This document shows positions 45,548 to 54,858 of a stretch of 64,000 nucleotides of DNA, in pieces. The DNA comes from Desulfobaccales bacterium. Lineage in GTDB: Bacteria; Desulfobacterota; Desulfobaccia; Desulfobaccales; 0-14-0-80-60-11. The translations under genes were made by a program, and so were the position numbers. The stretch is taken from NCBI GenBank assembly GCA_037481655.1, contig JBBFLF010000004.1:62001-126000 (forward strand). The letters are read 5' to 3'. Each line of letters begins with the position of its first letter. The first letter of the stretch is position 1. The notes beneath the pieces were generated by a model. It worked only from the letters and a program-made list of their open reading frames with translations, did no database searches and had not been told where the DNA came from.

Positions 45548-45930
45548 GTCCTGCTCCTTCATCTGTGGGGAATTGCTCTGTGCCAGCCCTCAAAGAACCC
45601 CATTTGTCCGGCAGAGTCAATGGAAAAATCCCCCGGGCTAGGGTTTTTGGCCCTCGAAGCCGACAAAGAAAAAAGCAAAGGCTGCCGGAGTTGAGTTAAC
45701 ATTGCCCTGCCGGCCGGTTCCTTATATGATGAGACTGTAAAGAGAATTTTCCGAGGATGAGACCGGGAAATTACCGAGCCTTTCCCCTCTCCTCATAACT
45801 CCCTCCCCCCTTTTTATTTAGGGGCGAGTGAGGCCCTGGGAGAGGACAGGCCCACCGGTCCCTGGTCCCCTCTCCTATAACCCTGGCCAGGGGGAGAGCC
45901 ACGATCCGCATCCGTCACGCCGCCGCCAGC
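45548..45930. other. 383-bp intergenic region with a repeat copy
   Basis: Contains repeat copy E near 45820-45885 and an AT-rich stretch (about 45715-45760) that may hold a promoter for one of the divergent genes. No gene seen. Confidence 0.5.
45820..45885 (-). repeat. intergenic palindromic repeat, copy E (diverged)
   Basis: CTGGGAGAGGACAGGCCCAC and GTCCCTGGTCCCCTCTCC align with copies A and C read in the same orientation, with more substitutions. Confidence 0.5.
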
Positions 45931-46290
45931 GTGCCTTCTGCCTCTGGCGGCCCGAGCCGAAGGACCCGCCGGACCGGGCGGGCTGTCAGGGGCAGCCTGC
46001 TGACGCTGGCGTTTGTTCTGCTCTTGGCCGCCTCCGGGCCCTCCCCGCAAAATGACCCCCACGGGACGACCCCCCGTCCACCGGCCGGCGCCTGGGAGAT
46101 CCACGTGCAGGTGGACCCCCAGGGGACCCGGGTTGAGGTGCAGGGGCGGGACACCAGCCTCAGTAATCCCCAAGGGGAAATTATCCTTAAACCGGGGGAG
46201 GCAGGGGTGGGCGTCCCCGGCCAGGCGCCGCGGAAATTCACTCCCCCGGAATTCCCCCCCGACTCCCCCTCCCCTGCTCCCGCCCCCTGA
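45931..46290 (+). CDS. small proline-rich exported protein (uncertain)
   Basis: 119 residues with a basic N-terminus and a hydrophobic segment (GSLLTLAFVLLLAASGPSP) that could be a signal peptide. The rest is proline-rich (PPEFPPDSPSPAPAP at the end) with one strand-like block EIHVQVDPQGTRVEVQGRD. No family recognised. There is no strong ribosome site, so it may be a chance frame. It faces the RNase gene tail to tail. Confidence 0.35.
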   Translation: MPSASGGPSRRTRRTGRAVRGSLLTLAFVLLLAASGPSPQNDPHGTTPRPPAGAWEIHVQVDPQGTRVEVQGRDTSLSNPQGEIILKPGEAGVGVPGQAPRKFTPPEFPPDSPSPAPAP

Positions 46291-46312
46291 GAGCCGCCTC
46301 GGCTTGCCAGAG

Positions 46313-47713
46313 TCAGCAAGCCACTGTCTGGTGCGGGGCCGGGATCTGCACCTGAGAGAGGCCCAGCTCCTGATTCAGGGCGCCGGCCAGGCTGCTCAAG
46401 GCCTCCGGTTCGCCATGCACCAAAAACAACTGCTCCGGGGGTGCCTCGAAGGCCTTCACCCAGCCCAGCAAATCCTCCCGGTCGGCGTGGCCGCTGAAGC
46501 CGTTCAAGGTCACCACCTGGGCCCGCAGGCGGTACTCCTCCCCGAAGATGCGCACCACCGGCTGCTTCTCCACCAGGCGGCGGCCCAGGGTGTTGGGGGC
46601 CTGCCAACCCACGATGAGGATGGTGTGGCGGTGATCCTCCACGGTGTTTTTCAGGTGGTGCTGGATGCGGCCGGCCTCACACATCCCCGAGGCGCTGATG
46701 ATGACGCAGGGCCCGGCCAGGAGGTTGAGGGCCTTGGAGTCCTCCACCTCCCGGATGTAGGTGAGCCGCCGGAAGCCGAAGACGTCCCGGTCCGGGTCCT
46801 GCCTGAGTTCCGCCAGGGTGGCCTCATCGAAGCATTCGGGGTGGCTGCGGAAGACCTGGGTGACGTCCACCGCCAGGGGACTGTCCACAAAGACGGGGAT
46901 CTCCGGCAGGTCGCCCTGATTGTAGAGGCGGTTGAGAAGCAGCACCAGGAGCTGGGTGCGCTCCACCGCGAAGGCCGGAATGATGACCTTGCCGCCCCGC
47001 CGGGCGGTGGCCCGGATCACCTCCCTTAAGGCCGCGGCGGACTCTTCCAAGGGGGGGTGGCGGCGGTCGCCGTAGGTGCCCTCCACAAGCAGGATATCCG
47101 CCCGCCCCGGATGGGCGGGGTCCCGCAATAGAGGCAGCCCCGGGCGCCCCAGATCGCCGGAAAACACCAATCGGCGTCGCCTTCCTCCCTCCTCCACCTC
47201 CAGCACCACGATGGCGGAGCCCAGCATGTGGCCGGCATCCAAAAACGTGAGAGTGACTCCCGGCAGGATGGGGTGGGGCCGGTCATAGGGGAGACCCACC
47301 ACCTGCCTGAGGGCCCGGGTGGCATCGGCCTCGGTGTAGATGGGCTCCACCGGGGGCTCCCCTTTTTGGAGCCGCTTCTTGTTGACGTACTCCACATCCC
47401 GCTCCTGCAGGCGGCCGCTGTCCAGGAGCATGGCGCCCAAAAGATCGGCGGTGGCCCGGGTGCAGTAGATGGGGCCGTCATAGCCGCTTTTTACCAGGTT
47501 GGGGAGATTGCCGGAGTGGTCGATGTGGGCGTGGGAGAGGACCGTGGCTTCCACCTCCCGGACCGGGAAAGGCAGGTGCCGGTTGCGCTCCCGGGATTCG
47601 TCCCGCTTGCCCTGATAAAGGCCGCAGTCCAGAAGCAGGCGGCGGCCGTTGAGGGTAAGCAGGTGCTGAGAGCCGGTCACGGTCTGGGCCGCGCCATGAA
47701 AGGTGATCTGCAT
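46313..47713 (-). CDS. beta-CASP metallo-beta-lactamase RNase
   Basis: A 466-residue zinc nuclease of the CPSF73/YSH1-like bacterial group that processes RNA. The metal motif is LSHAHIDHSGN near residue 58, followed by DAGHMLGSA, VFSGDLGRPG and the C-terminal GFSGHADREDLLGW. The beta-CASP insert has IIPAFAVERTQLLVLLLNRL and SGMCEAGRIQHHL. The ATG at 47713 follows AGGGGGGG. Stand-alone gene, with a divergent sensor kinase upstream. Confidence 0.92.
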   Translation of the reverse strand: MQITFHGAAQTVTGSQHLLTLNGRRLLLDCGLYQGKRDESRERNRHLPFPVREVEATVLSHAHIDHSGNLPNLVKSGYDGPIYCTRATADLLGAMLLDSGRLQERDVEYVNKKRLQKGEPPVEPIYTEADATRALRQVVGLPYDRPHPILPGVTLTFLDAGHMLGSAIVVLEVEEGGRRRRLVFSGDLGRPGLPLLRDPAHPGRADILLVEGTYGDRRHPPLEESAAALREVIRATARRGGKVIIPAFAVERTQLLVLLLNRLYNQGDLPEIPVFVDSPLAVDVTQVFRSHPECFDEATLAELRQDPDRDVFGFRRLTYIREVEDSKALNLLAGPCVIISASGMCEAGRIQHHLKNTVEDHRHTILIVGWQAPNTLGRRLVEKQPVVRIFGEEYRLRAQVVTLNGFSGHADREDLLGWVKAFEAPPEQLFLVHGEPEALSSLAGALNQELGLSQVQIPAPHQTVAC

Positions 47714-47875
47714 GCGTCCCCCCCTCACCTTGCCCGCCGCAGGCCCCCGTGCTTGGAGGACCGTCGGCGGGTCGCTCCATCATCGCGCCGGCTGCCCCGG
47801 CAGGCAAGGTTCTTGCATCAAATTTCGTTCAAAGACCGGAAAGCGGGCGGGCGGCCTGCAGAAGGAAAATCCGCC

Positions 47876-47905
47876 TTGACAGGCCTTTTGGCCTTCCCGT
47901 AGGAT
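47876..47905 (+). promoter_or_regulatory. sigma-70-type promoter of the kinase/receiver operon
   Basis: TTGACA (47876-47881) and TAGGAT (47900-47905) are 18 bp apart, about 95 bp before the kinase start. Confidence 0.55.
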
Positions 47906-48001
47906 GGTGATTGTTCTCACAAACCTCGGGCCGGCGGCGGCGACAATCCCACCTGCCGGGTGTGATTGCAGCCTCCCTGGCTGACCGGCCCAGCGGCTCA
48001 T

Positions 48002-49660
48002 ATGGACAAAGGTCACCTGCAGAAACTCCGGTGGGAGATCGTCGCCACCATCATCGGTTTTTCCGTGGTACCCCTGCTGCTGTTGGGGGCGGTGTTCTAC
48101 CACGAATTCAGCTCCTCCTACCATGCTAAGGTGCGGGAGAGCCTGCGCACCCTGGTGGACAACCGCCGGGGGGCGCTGGACCTGTTTCTGGAGGAGCGGG
48201 TTTCCCAGCTGGTCACCCTGGCCCACACCCACACCCTGGAGACCATCAGTGAGGAGAATTATCTCAACAAGGTCTTCAACATCATGCAAGCCCGCTCCCG
48301 CTCTTACATGGACCTGGGGGTCATCGACGAGGACGGCAACCACCTGGCCTATGTGGGACCTTATTACAGTCTTCTCAAGGGGGTGAATTACAAAGGGGAG
48401 GAGTGGTTCAACGCCGTCATGGCCCAAGGCATCCACATCAGCGATGTCTTTCTGGGCTTCCGCAAGGTGCCTCACTTCATCATTGCGGTCTTGGTCCGGG
48501 AACGGCAACGCATCTGGATCCTGAGGGCCACCATCGACTCCGACATCATCGAAAACATTGTCCGGGCTGCCTGGATCGGCAAGAAGGGGGACGCCTTCAT
48601 CATCAACCGGGAGAACATCCTGCAGACCTCCCCGCGGTTCAGCGGCACCCTTTTGGGCCCGCCCGCGACGCCGGACTTCTCCAAGGCCGTGGGCACCCTG
48701 GTGGAAGAGCTCAGCCACGCCGGGGAAAAATCCCTCTATGGGGCGGCACCCCTCTCCTCCCATCGCCGCTGGGTCATCGTGGTTCAGGAGGATCCCGCCG
48801 AACAGTTAAGCCCTCTTCTTAGCGCCCGCCTCCTGGGGCTGGTCATCGGCCTGTTTGGCATCGCCCTCATCGTCACCGGTGCCTGGTTCAGCAGCCAGGC
48901 CATGATGCGGGAACTCTTGGAGATGGAGCGCAAAAAAGCCGCCAGCGAGCATATGGCCATCCAAAGCAGCAAGATGGCGGCCTTGGGAAAGATGGCGGCC
49001 GGCATCGCCCACGAAATCAACAATCCCCTGGCGGTCATCGGGGAGAAGGCGGGCTGGATCAAGGACCTCCTCAAGGAGGAGGACATCTCCAAGAGCCCCA
49101 ATTTCCAGGAATTCGCCGACGCGGTGGCCAAAATCGAGTATCATGTGCTCCGGGCCAAGAAAATCACCCATCGCCTCTTAAGTTTCGGGCGGCGCATGGA
49201 GCCGGTCAAAGAGCAGGTGGACGTCAACCAGGTGCTGGATGAGACCATCGACTTCCTGGAAAATGAGGCCCGTTATCGCTCCATTGACATCCAGACGGAC
49301 CTGGCCCCGGATCTGCCCACCATTACCAGCGATGCCTCCCAGTTGCAGCAGGTGTTTTTGAACATCATCAACAATGCCATTGACGCCATCGGCAAAAACG
49401 GCCTCATTCAGATCAAGACCCGTTATATGCCCAAACATGCCCAGATCGCCATTGAAATCAGCGACAACGGTCCGGGCATTCCCAAGGAATATCTGGACAA
49501 AATCTTTGACCCCTTTTTCACCACCAAAGAGGTGGGCAAGGGCACGGGGTTGGGACTTTCCATCTCTTACAGCATCGTGGAGAATCTGGGGGGACGCATG
49601 ATGGTGGCCAGCCAGGAGGGCGAGGGCACCACCTTCACCATCTACCTCCCGGCAAAATGA
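48002..49660 (+). CDS. membrane sensor histidine kinase with Cache domain
   Basis: 552 residues. Transmembrane helix 1 ([20 protein letters not shown]) and helix 2 ([19 protein letters not shown] near 285) enclose a ~240-residue extracytoplasmic region of dCache type ([40 protein letters not shown]). The kinase core has [35 protein letters not shown] and [13 protein letters not shown]. The ligand is unknown. The ATG at 48002 is chosen; 47966 is an in-frame alternative. Its receiver follows at 49742. Confidence 0.9.
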   Translation: MDKGHLQKLRWEIVATIIGFSVVPLLLLGAVFYHEFSSSYHAKVRESLRTLVDNRRGALDLFLEERVSQLVTLAHTHTLETISEENYLNKVFNIMQARSRSYMDLGVIDEDGNHLAYVGPYYSLLKGVNYKGEEWFNAVMAQGIHISDVFLGFRKVPHFIIAVLVRERQRIWILRATIDSDIIENIVRAAWIGKKGDAFIINRENILQTSPRFSGTLLGPPATPDFSKAVGTLVEELSHAGEKSLYGAAPLSSHRRWVIVVQEDPAEQLSPLLSARLLGLVIGLFGIALIVTGAWFSSQAMMRELLEMERKKAASEHMAIQSSKMAALGKMAAGIAHEINNPLAVIGEKAGWIKDLLKEEDISKSPNFQEFADAVAKIEYHVLRAKKITHRLLSFGRRMEPVKEQVDVNQVLDETIDFLENEARYRSIDIQTDLAPDLPTITSDASQLQQVFLNIINNAIDAIGKNGLIQIKTRYMPKHAQIAIEISDNGPGIPKEYLDKIFDPFFTTKEVGKGTGLGLSISYSIVENLGGRMMVASQEGEGTTFTIYLPAK

Positions 49661-49741
49661 GGCGGGCAGGTTCTCCGGTGGCATCTGGTGCCCCTGGAGG
49701 AGCAACCGGCCGGCCACGCCGGGCGGCAGGCGAGGCGGATC

Positions 49742-50131
49742 ATGGAAAGATTCAAGGTTCTGGTGGTGGATGATGAAGATGATTTCCGGGAGACCATCGT
49801 CAAGCGGCTCCGGGGCCGCAACCTGGACACCACCGGGGTTGCCAGCGGCGAAGAGGCGCTGAAAGTCATGGCTCAGGAGAGCTTCGATGTGGTGGTGCTG
49901 GATGTGCGCATGCCCGGCATGGACGGCATCGAGGCCTTGAAAGAAATGAAAAAGCGCTGGCCTTTGACCGAGGTCATCATGCTCACCGGCCACGCCTCGG
50001 TGGAGTCCGGCATCCAGGGCATGCAGTTGGGGGCCTTCGATTACGTCATGAAGCCGGTCCCCCTGGATGAACTGCTGGACAAGATGCGGCAGGCCTATGA
50101 GCGCAAGAAGATTCAGGAGGGGAAATTTTAA
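49742..50131 (+). CDS. single-domain response regulator (receiver 1)
   Basis: 129 residues, receiver only: VVDDEDDFRE, phosphoacceptor in VVLDVRMPGMDG, the conserved Thr in MLTGHAS and the Lys in VMKPVPLDE. There is no DNA-binding or enzymatic domain, so output must go through another protein or a phosphorelay. It lies 81 bp after the Cache kinase and 50 bp before the second kinase. Confidence 0.9.
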   Translation: MERFKVLVVDDEDDFRETIVKRLRGRNLDTTGVASGEEALKVMAQESFDVVVLDVRMPGMDGIEALKEMKKRWPLTEVIMLTGHASVESGIQGMQLGAFDYVMKPVPLDELLDKMRQAYERKKIQEGKF

Positions 50132-50181
50132 CCCCAGACGTCCCAGGGCCGGGAGGCCCTTGAGGACCCAGGACCGCACCC

Positions 50182-51123
50182 ATGTCGCCCAGCCGTTCCC
50201 CCGGGGCCGAGCGCTGGTGGCTGCCGTGGCTGGCGCCCACCCTGACCCTTTTGGCCGGGCTGCTCTGCTGGTGGGGGGGATATTGGCTCTGCGGGGTGGC
50301 CGCCGTGGGGCTCAGCGCCCTGGGATTCTATGGGGTCCACACCCTCAGCGTCCGGCTCACTCAGGCGGAAAATTCCCGCCAGCTCATGGACGAGCGCCTG
50401 CTCACCACCCAGAAGCTGGCGGCCATCGGGGAGCTGGCGGCGGGGATTTCCCATGAAATCAACAACCCCCTGGCCATCATCCGGCAGGAGGCGGAATGGC
50501 TGGAAGAACTCCTGAAAGGCGCCCGCTTCCAGGACCAGGCCCAGCTGCTGGAATTCCGGGAATCCCTTAAAGAAATTGTCCTGGCAGTGGAGCGGGCCCG
50601 GGAGGTCACCGGCAAGGTCCTGGAGCTGGCCCGGGAACGCCAGCCGGTCATCCAGAAGCTGGACCTCAACCGCCTCCTGGAGGATATGGCCCGGTTGGTG
50701 GAGCACGAAGCCAGAAAGAAAAATATCGTCATCGAGCGGCGGTTGGCGCCGGACCTGCCGCCCTTGGAGTCGGACGGGCCGCTCTTGCGCCAGGCGGTGC
50801 TCAACCTCCTCACCAATGCCTATCAGGCCATTGAGGGGGGCGGCACCATCACCATCACCAGCAGTTGGGCCGGCCCGGACCATGTGAAGATCGCCATCCG
50901 GGACACCGGCGTGGGCATTCCCCCGGAGATGCTGGACAAGATCTTTCTGCCTTTTTACACCACCAAACCGCCGGGCACCGGCACCGGCCTGGGCCTGGCC
51001 ATCACCCAGACCATCATCCACCGGCTGGGAGGCACCATCAGCGTGGCCAGCCAGCCGAAACACGGCACCACCTTTACCATCGTGCTCCCCTTGAGCTGGG
51101 AGCCGCAGGAACAGAAGGCATGA
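50182..51123 (+). CDS. histidine kinase with two N-terminal membrane helices
   Basis: 313 residues. Two adjacent helices (WLAPTLTLLAGLLCWWGGYW and LCGVAAVGLSALGFYGVHTL) have almost no loop between them, so there is no extracytoplasmic sensor domain. A coiled linker leads to HisKA ([20 protein letters not shown]) and the ATPase domain (NLLTNAYQAIEGGG, RDTGVGIPPEML, GTGLGLAITQTII). Close in sequence to the core of the upstream kinase. It overlaps the next receiver gene as ATGA. Confidence 0.9.
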   Translation: MSPSRSPGAERWWLPWLAPTLTLLAGLLCWWGGYWLCGVAAVGLSALGFYGVHTLSVRLTQAENSRQLMDERLLTTQKLAAIGELAAGISHEINNPLAIIRQEAEWLEELLKGARFQDQAQLLEFRESLKEIVLAVERAREVTGKVLELARERQPVIQKLDLNRLLEDMARLVEHEARKKNIVIERRLAPDLPPLESDGPLLRQAVLNLLTNAYQAIEGGGTITITSSWAGPDHVKIAIRDTGVGIPPEMLDKIFLPFYTTKPPGTGTGLGLAITQTIIHRLGGTISVASQPKHGTTFTIVLPLSWEPQEQKA

Positions 51124-51545
51124 ATAACGCAATCCGGGTCCTGGTGGTGGATGATGAGGCCCGCTTCCGCACCACGTTGGCCAAGATGCTGCGCTCCCGG
51201 GGGTTGGTGGTGGAGGCGGTGGGAAGCGGCGAGGAATGCCTGACGGAACTGGATGACCGCCCTTATGATGTGGTGCTCCTGGACATTCGCATGCCCGGCC
51301 TGGGCGGTCTCGAGACCCTGCGCCTCCTGAAGGAGCGGCATCCGGAGGTGGAGGTGGTGATGCTCAGCGGCCACGCCAATCTGGATACCGCCATTGAGCT
51401 TTTGAAACTGGGGGCTTACGACTATCTGGTGAAGCCCTGCCCCCTGGAAGAGGTCCTGCTGAAGATTGAGAACGCCTTTGAAAAGAAGCAGGAACTGGAG
51501 CGCATCAAGGCCCAGGCCGCCCGCCGGGGGGAGACCGGGGACTGA
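51120..51545 (+). CDS. single-domain response regulator (receiver 2)
   Basis: 141 residues: VVDDEARFRTTL, phosphoacceptor in VLLDIRMPGLGG, LSGHAN with Ser in place of the usual Thr, and LVKPCPLEEV. A C-terminal charged helix (EKKQELERIKAQAARRGE) follows and may mediate partner binding. No output domain. It ends six bases before the convergent PEP-synthase-like gene. Confidence 0.9.
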   Translation: MNNAIRVLVVDDEARFRTTLAKMLRSRGLVVEAVGSGEECLTELDDRPYDVVLLDIRMPGLGGLETLRLLKERHPEVEVVMLSGHANLDTAIELLKLGAYDYLVKPCPLEEVLLKIENAFEKKQELERIKAQAARRGETGD

Positions 51546-51551
51546 GCGGCT

Positions 51552-54179
51552 TCAGGTCTCCGGGCCGGTGGGGGCTTCCGTCGGAGGCCGGAAAAGCTCC
51601 GGCTCCAGAGAGTAATTGCCTGCCAGAAAATTGCTCGCCACCAGCTCCACGCTCGCCTCGCTGGCCATGAGCATGTCCATCTGCCGGGTGTAGATGAGCA
51701 GGCGGCCCAGCTCCTCCAGCTTTTCCTGAATTACGCTGCAGTCATACTTGGCCAGGCGGGCGTCCAGGCGGTCTCCCGTCACCTCCACGGTGAAATGCAG
51801 GGCCCTGAGGATGCGGGCGATGGCCCGGATGCGGCGCTGCCGGCGTTCCTCGTCCGCCGCCCCCCCTTTAAAAGCGAAGGTGATGTAGTTCTTGTTGAGG
51901 GTGGCCCCGCAGTAGGCGTCCAGGACGCTGAAGTGATACCCCACCCGGGAGCTGAAATTCATATACTTGTCGGAAATGATGGCGTAGGACTTTTCGCCGA
52001 AGCGGTCGTCCAGGGGCGGCGCCGACAGCCACTGCTCCCGCATCACCGACAGGAGCCCGGAGAACTCCACCGGACGGGGCTCCAGGGCCTTGAGGCGGGG
52101 ATCCAGCATGCCCCGGAGGAGGGCGGCGAAGGGCACGGAGATCACCTCCTCGGGGGTCACCCGATTGCTGGCGGTTTCCCGCCGGCGCAATCCCCCTCCC
52201 AGGTCGATGAGATACAGGTCCAAGGGCAGAGGCGCCTCCAGCTTCAGGGCGCCGGTGCCCCGTTCCGCCGCCAGATCGCTGATCTGGAACATCTCCCGAT
52301 AGGAGTATTCATGCACCAGCCGGGCTATATCGTGCAGGGTGCGACAGTGGGCCGGGGCAAAGGTCTCGGCCCGGGGATCCAACAGGTTCAGGGGCACGAT
52401 CAAGTCCGCCACCCGGCGCAGCACCTGGTAGATGGGGGTGTCCTGCATGTGGGGGCGGCGTTCCTCCCTAAGGGCGAGAAGCTCCGGCACCCGGCCTAGG
52501 TAGACCCGGCCGGTGAGGGCATCCACGGTGACCTCCTGGCCCGGCGGCAGGTCCCGGGTCGCGGTCTTGGTGTCCAGGAGACTGGGGACCCCGAATTCCC
52601 GGGCCACCACCGCCATATGGCCGGCCACACTGCCGTGGTCGGTGATCACCGCCTGGGCCCTGGCCATGACCACCACAAACTTGGGGGAGGACTGCCGGGC
52701 CACCAGCACCCCGCCCTCGGGGAAGTGCAGGAGGTCCTCGTCCGTCTCCACCCGGACCACCGGCCCCACCCCCACTCCAGGGCAGGCGATCTGGCCGCCC
52801 TCCAGGAGCACCGTGGCCCCTGGGATGGGCGGGCTCTCCGCCGCCGCCCCCACCCGGGCCTGCACCTTCAGGGGCCGGGTTTGCAGGATAAAGAGGCGCC
52901 CTTGCTCATCCAGGGCCCACTCAACATCCTGGGGCCCCTGGTAGTGCTCCTCCAGGCGGATGGCCCAGGAGGCCAGGGTGCGGACCTGCTCCTCGGTGAG
53001 GCAGGGGGCGGCCTGGCGCTCCGGCGGCACCGCCTCCTCCTTAAGCCCGCCCTCGGGCGCAGCCGCCAAAGCCACCGGTTTCACCGCGATCTCCTGCTTG
53101 ACCACCGGCAGCTCCGGCTCTTTGGCCACCACAAAGGTGTCGGGGGACAGGGTGCCGTCCACGGCATAGGGCCCCAGACCCCAGACCCCCACAATCACCA
53201 CCCGGTCCTGGAGGGGGTCAAAGGGGTGCCGGGAGTACATGACGCCGCTGGCCCGAGCCGGCACCATGGCCAGGCAGCACACCGCCATGGCCGCGTCCTC
53301 GTCCCGGATACCCTGATAGAGCCGATATGTGACGGCCCGAGGAGTGAAGAGGCTGGCCACCACCTCCCGCCAGGCCGCCGCCAGGCGCTCCGGAGGCTCA
53401 TTTAAGCAGGTGAGGTATTGGCCGGCAAAGGAGAGCTCGCTGTCCTCCCCCAGGGCGCTGGAGCGCAGGGAGACCCGGGGCTGCCCGCCCACCTCCCGGG
53501 CCAGTTCCCGGTAGGCCTCCTCCAGGGCGCCGGTGAGGTCGGCCGGGAGCGGCGCCGTCAGGAGGAGCTCCCGGATGGAGCGGCAGGCCTCTTCGATGCT
53601 TTCGGGGTCCTGGGGGTCAATCTCCATTTTGCGCTTGTTGATCTCATCCCACAGGTCCTGGTGCTCGAGGAAACGGTGAAAGGCCCGGGTGGTGATGGCA
53701 AACCCGGGGGGCACCGGCAGACCCACCCGGTTTTTCACCTCCCCCAGGTTGGCGCTTTTCCCCCCCACCCAATCCACCTGGTCCCGGGTGACGGCGGCCA
53801 AAGGCAGGGTGTAGGCCGGGGCCTCCTCTTCCCGGCTGGGCCCCAGCTCCGCCTTGATGGCTTCGTGGATCCGGTCCAGGATGGGATAGAGCATGGGATA
53901 CTTGTGGCCGGAGAGGACGTCCAGGCTCTTGATCATCCGAAAGGCGTGGAAGGCCGCCCGGCTGGCCCGGGAGCGGATGTAGGACATGCCAAAGACCTGG
54001 TGCCCTTTCAGCTTTTCCTCCAGGTCGGAGATGATGGCCAATATCTGGGAGTTGGAGTCCAGCAGGTCCCGAAAGCAGGTGTATTTGAAGCGAAAGACCT
54101 CGGAGACATCCCGGACCGGCTGGCGCCGGGCCTTCCACCAGCGGTAAATGTTGCGGAAGAGATTGAGAGTCTCCACCAT
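51552..54179 (-). CDS. PEP-synthase-like phosphotransferase without TIM barrel, copy 1
   Basis: 875 residues. A helical N-terminal region of about 130 residues precedes a PPDK/PEP-synthase ATP-grasp domain (VGGKSANLGEVKNRVGLPVP, RSSALGEDSELSFAGQY, LEEHYQGPQDVEWALDE) and a phosphohistidine domain with TDHGSVAGHMAVVAREFG, whose His is the expected phosphocarrier. The PEP/pyruvate TIM barrel is missing. In its place is an unassigned ~280-residue module (CRTLHDIARLVHEYSYREMF, NFSSRVGYHFSVLDA, TFAFKGGAADEERRQRR). It should therefore phosphorylate something other than pyruvate, as rifampicin phosphotransferase does. The same length and architecture occur at 57878. Confidence 0.8.
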   Translation of the reverse strand: MVETLNLFRNIYRWWKARRQPVRDVSEVFRFKYTCFRDLLDSNSQILAIISDLEEKLKGHQVFGMSYIRSRASRAAFHAFRMIKSLDVLSGHKYPMLYPILDRIHEAIKAELGPSREEEAPAYTLPLAAVTRDQVDWVGGKSANLGEVKNRVGLPVPPGFAITTRAFHRFLEHQDLWDEINKRKMEIDPQDPESIEEACRSIRELLLTAPLPADLTGALEEAYRELAREVGGQPRVSLRSSALGEDSELSFAGQYLTCLNEPPERLAAAWREVVASLFTPRAVTYRLYQGIRDEDAAMAVCCLAMVPARASGVMYSRHPFDPLQDRVVIVGVWGLGPYAVDGTLSPDTFVVAKEPELPVVKQEIAVKPVALAAAPEGGLKEEAVPPERQAAPCLTEEQVRTLASWAIRLEEHYQGPQDVEWALDEQGRLFILQTRPLKVQARVGAAAESPPIPGATVLLEGGQIACPGVGVGPVVRVETDEDLLHFPEGGVLVARQSSPKFVVVMARAQAVITDHGSVAGHMAVVAREFGVPSLLDTKTATRDLPPGQEVTVDALTGRVYLGRVPELLALREERRPHMQDTPIYQVLRRVADLIVPLNLLDPRAETFAPAHCRTLHDIARLVHEYSYREMFQISDLAAERGTGALKLEAPLPLDLYLIDLGGGLRRRETASNRVTPEEVISVPFAALLRGMLDPRLKALEPRPVEFSGLLSVMREQWLSAPPLDDRFGEKSYAIISDKYMNFSSRVGYHFSVLDAYCGATLNKNYITFAFKGGAADEERRQRRIRAIARILRALHFTVEVTGDRLDARLAKYDCSVIQEKLEELGRLLIYTRQMDMLMASEASVELVASNFLAGNYSLEPELFRPPTEAPTGPET

Positions 54180-54263
54180 GGCCACTCGCCTCTGCTTTCA
54201 CATTGTATACCATTTTTATCCTCACGGCTGGTGTCGCCTTGTCATCTGCCGCGCTCCCCAAAC

Positions 54264-54280
54264 TTTTACACCCTGTAAAA
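54264..54280. promoter_or_regulatory. 17-bp perfect palindrome between divergent genes
   Basis: TTTTACA-CCC-TGTAAAA, 84 bp upstream of PEP-synthase-like copy 1 and about 85 bp upstream of the -24 box of the uspA promoter. A good candidate operator or activator site; the protein is unknown. Confidence 0.5.
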
Positions 54281-54362
54281 AATCTTGACAGCTTTTCCCC
54301 CTCCAGCCGGAGACCCCGGCCCGGTTGCCCTTTTCTGGCCTGAGGTCTGGCCGGGCCGTCGC

Positions 54363-54377
54363 TGGCACGGCCATTGC
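54363..54377 (+). promoter_or_regulatory. sigma-54 promoter of the uspA/TSUP gene set
   Basis: TGGCACGGCCATTGC with 10 bp between GG (54364-54365) and GC (54376-54377). The predicted start near 54389 gives a 30-nt leader containing AAAAGGAGG. Confidence 0.85.
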
Positions 54378-54418
54378 CTTAGGAAGGAGCAGCAGGAATT
54401 TGCCAAAAGGAGGTGGGT

Positions 54419-54832
54419 ATGAAGGTCTTGGTTCCCGTGGACGGCTCGCAGGCGTCCCTGGATGCCGCCCGCCGGGCGGCGGAAATGGCGGAGAAGGAAG
54501 GCGCCCAGGTGACCCTGATGACCGTGGCTTATTTCGTCCAGGACATCCTCGCCGAGATGCCTCCCAACATCCAGGACAAGCTGGAGCGGGAGGGCCAAAG
54601 GATCCTGGAGCAGGCCAAGGAGGTCTTCACCGGCAAAAACCTTCCGGTGGAGACGGTGCTGGAGGTGGGCACCGTACCGGCCAACAACATCATCCGCAAA
54701 GCCCGGGAGGGCAATTTCGACCGCATCATCATGGGGGCCACCGGCAAGACCGGGCTGGACCAGACCCTGCTGGGCAGCACCGCCGCCAAGGTGGTGGCCC
54801 AGGCCCCCTGTGAAGTGGTGGTGGTGCGGTGA
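54419..54832 (+). CDS. universal stress protein UspA family
   Basis: 137 residues. MKVLVPVDGSQASLDAARRA at the N-terminus and GATGKTGLDQTLLGSTAAKV near the C-terminus form the ATP-binding type of Usp fold (G-x2-G-x9-G-S/T). Such proteins respond to nutrient, redox or energy stress. It is the first gene behind a sigma-54 promoter and precedes a membrane transport set. The ATG at 54419 is placed seven bases after AAAAGGAGG. Confidence 0.92.
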   Translation: MKVLVPVDGSQASLDAARRAAEMAEKEGAQVTLMTVAYFVQDILAEMPPNIQDKLEREGQRILEQAKEVFTGKNLPVETVLEVGTVPANNIIRKAREGNFDRIIMGATGKTGLDQTLLGSTAAKVVAQAPCEVVVVR

Positions 54833-54858
54833 TTTTCTGTGACAGGAGGAGAAAAGAC

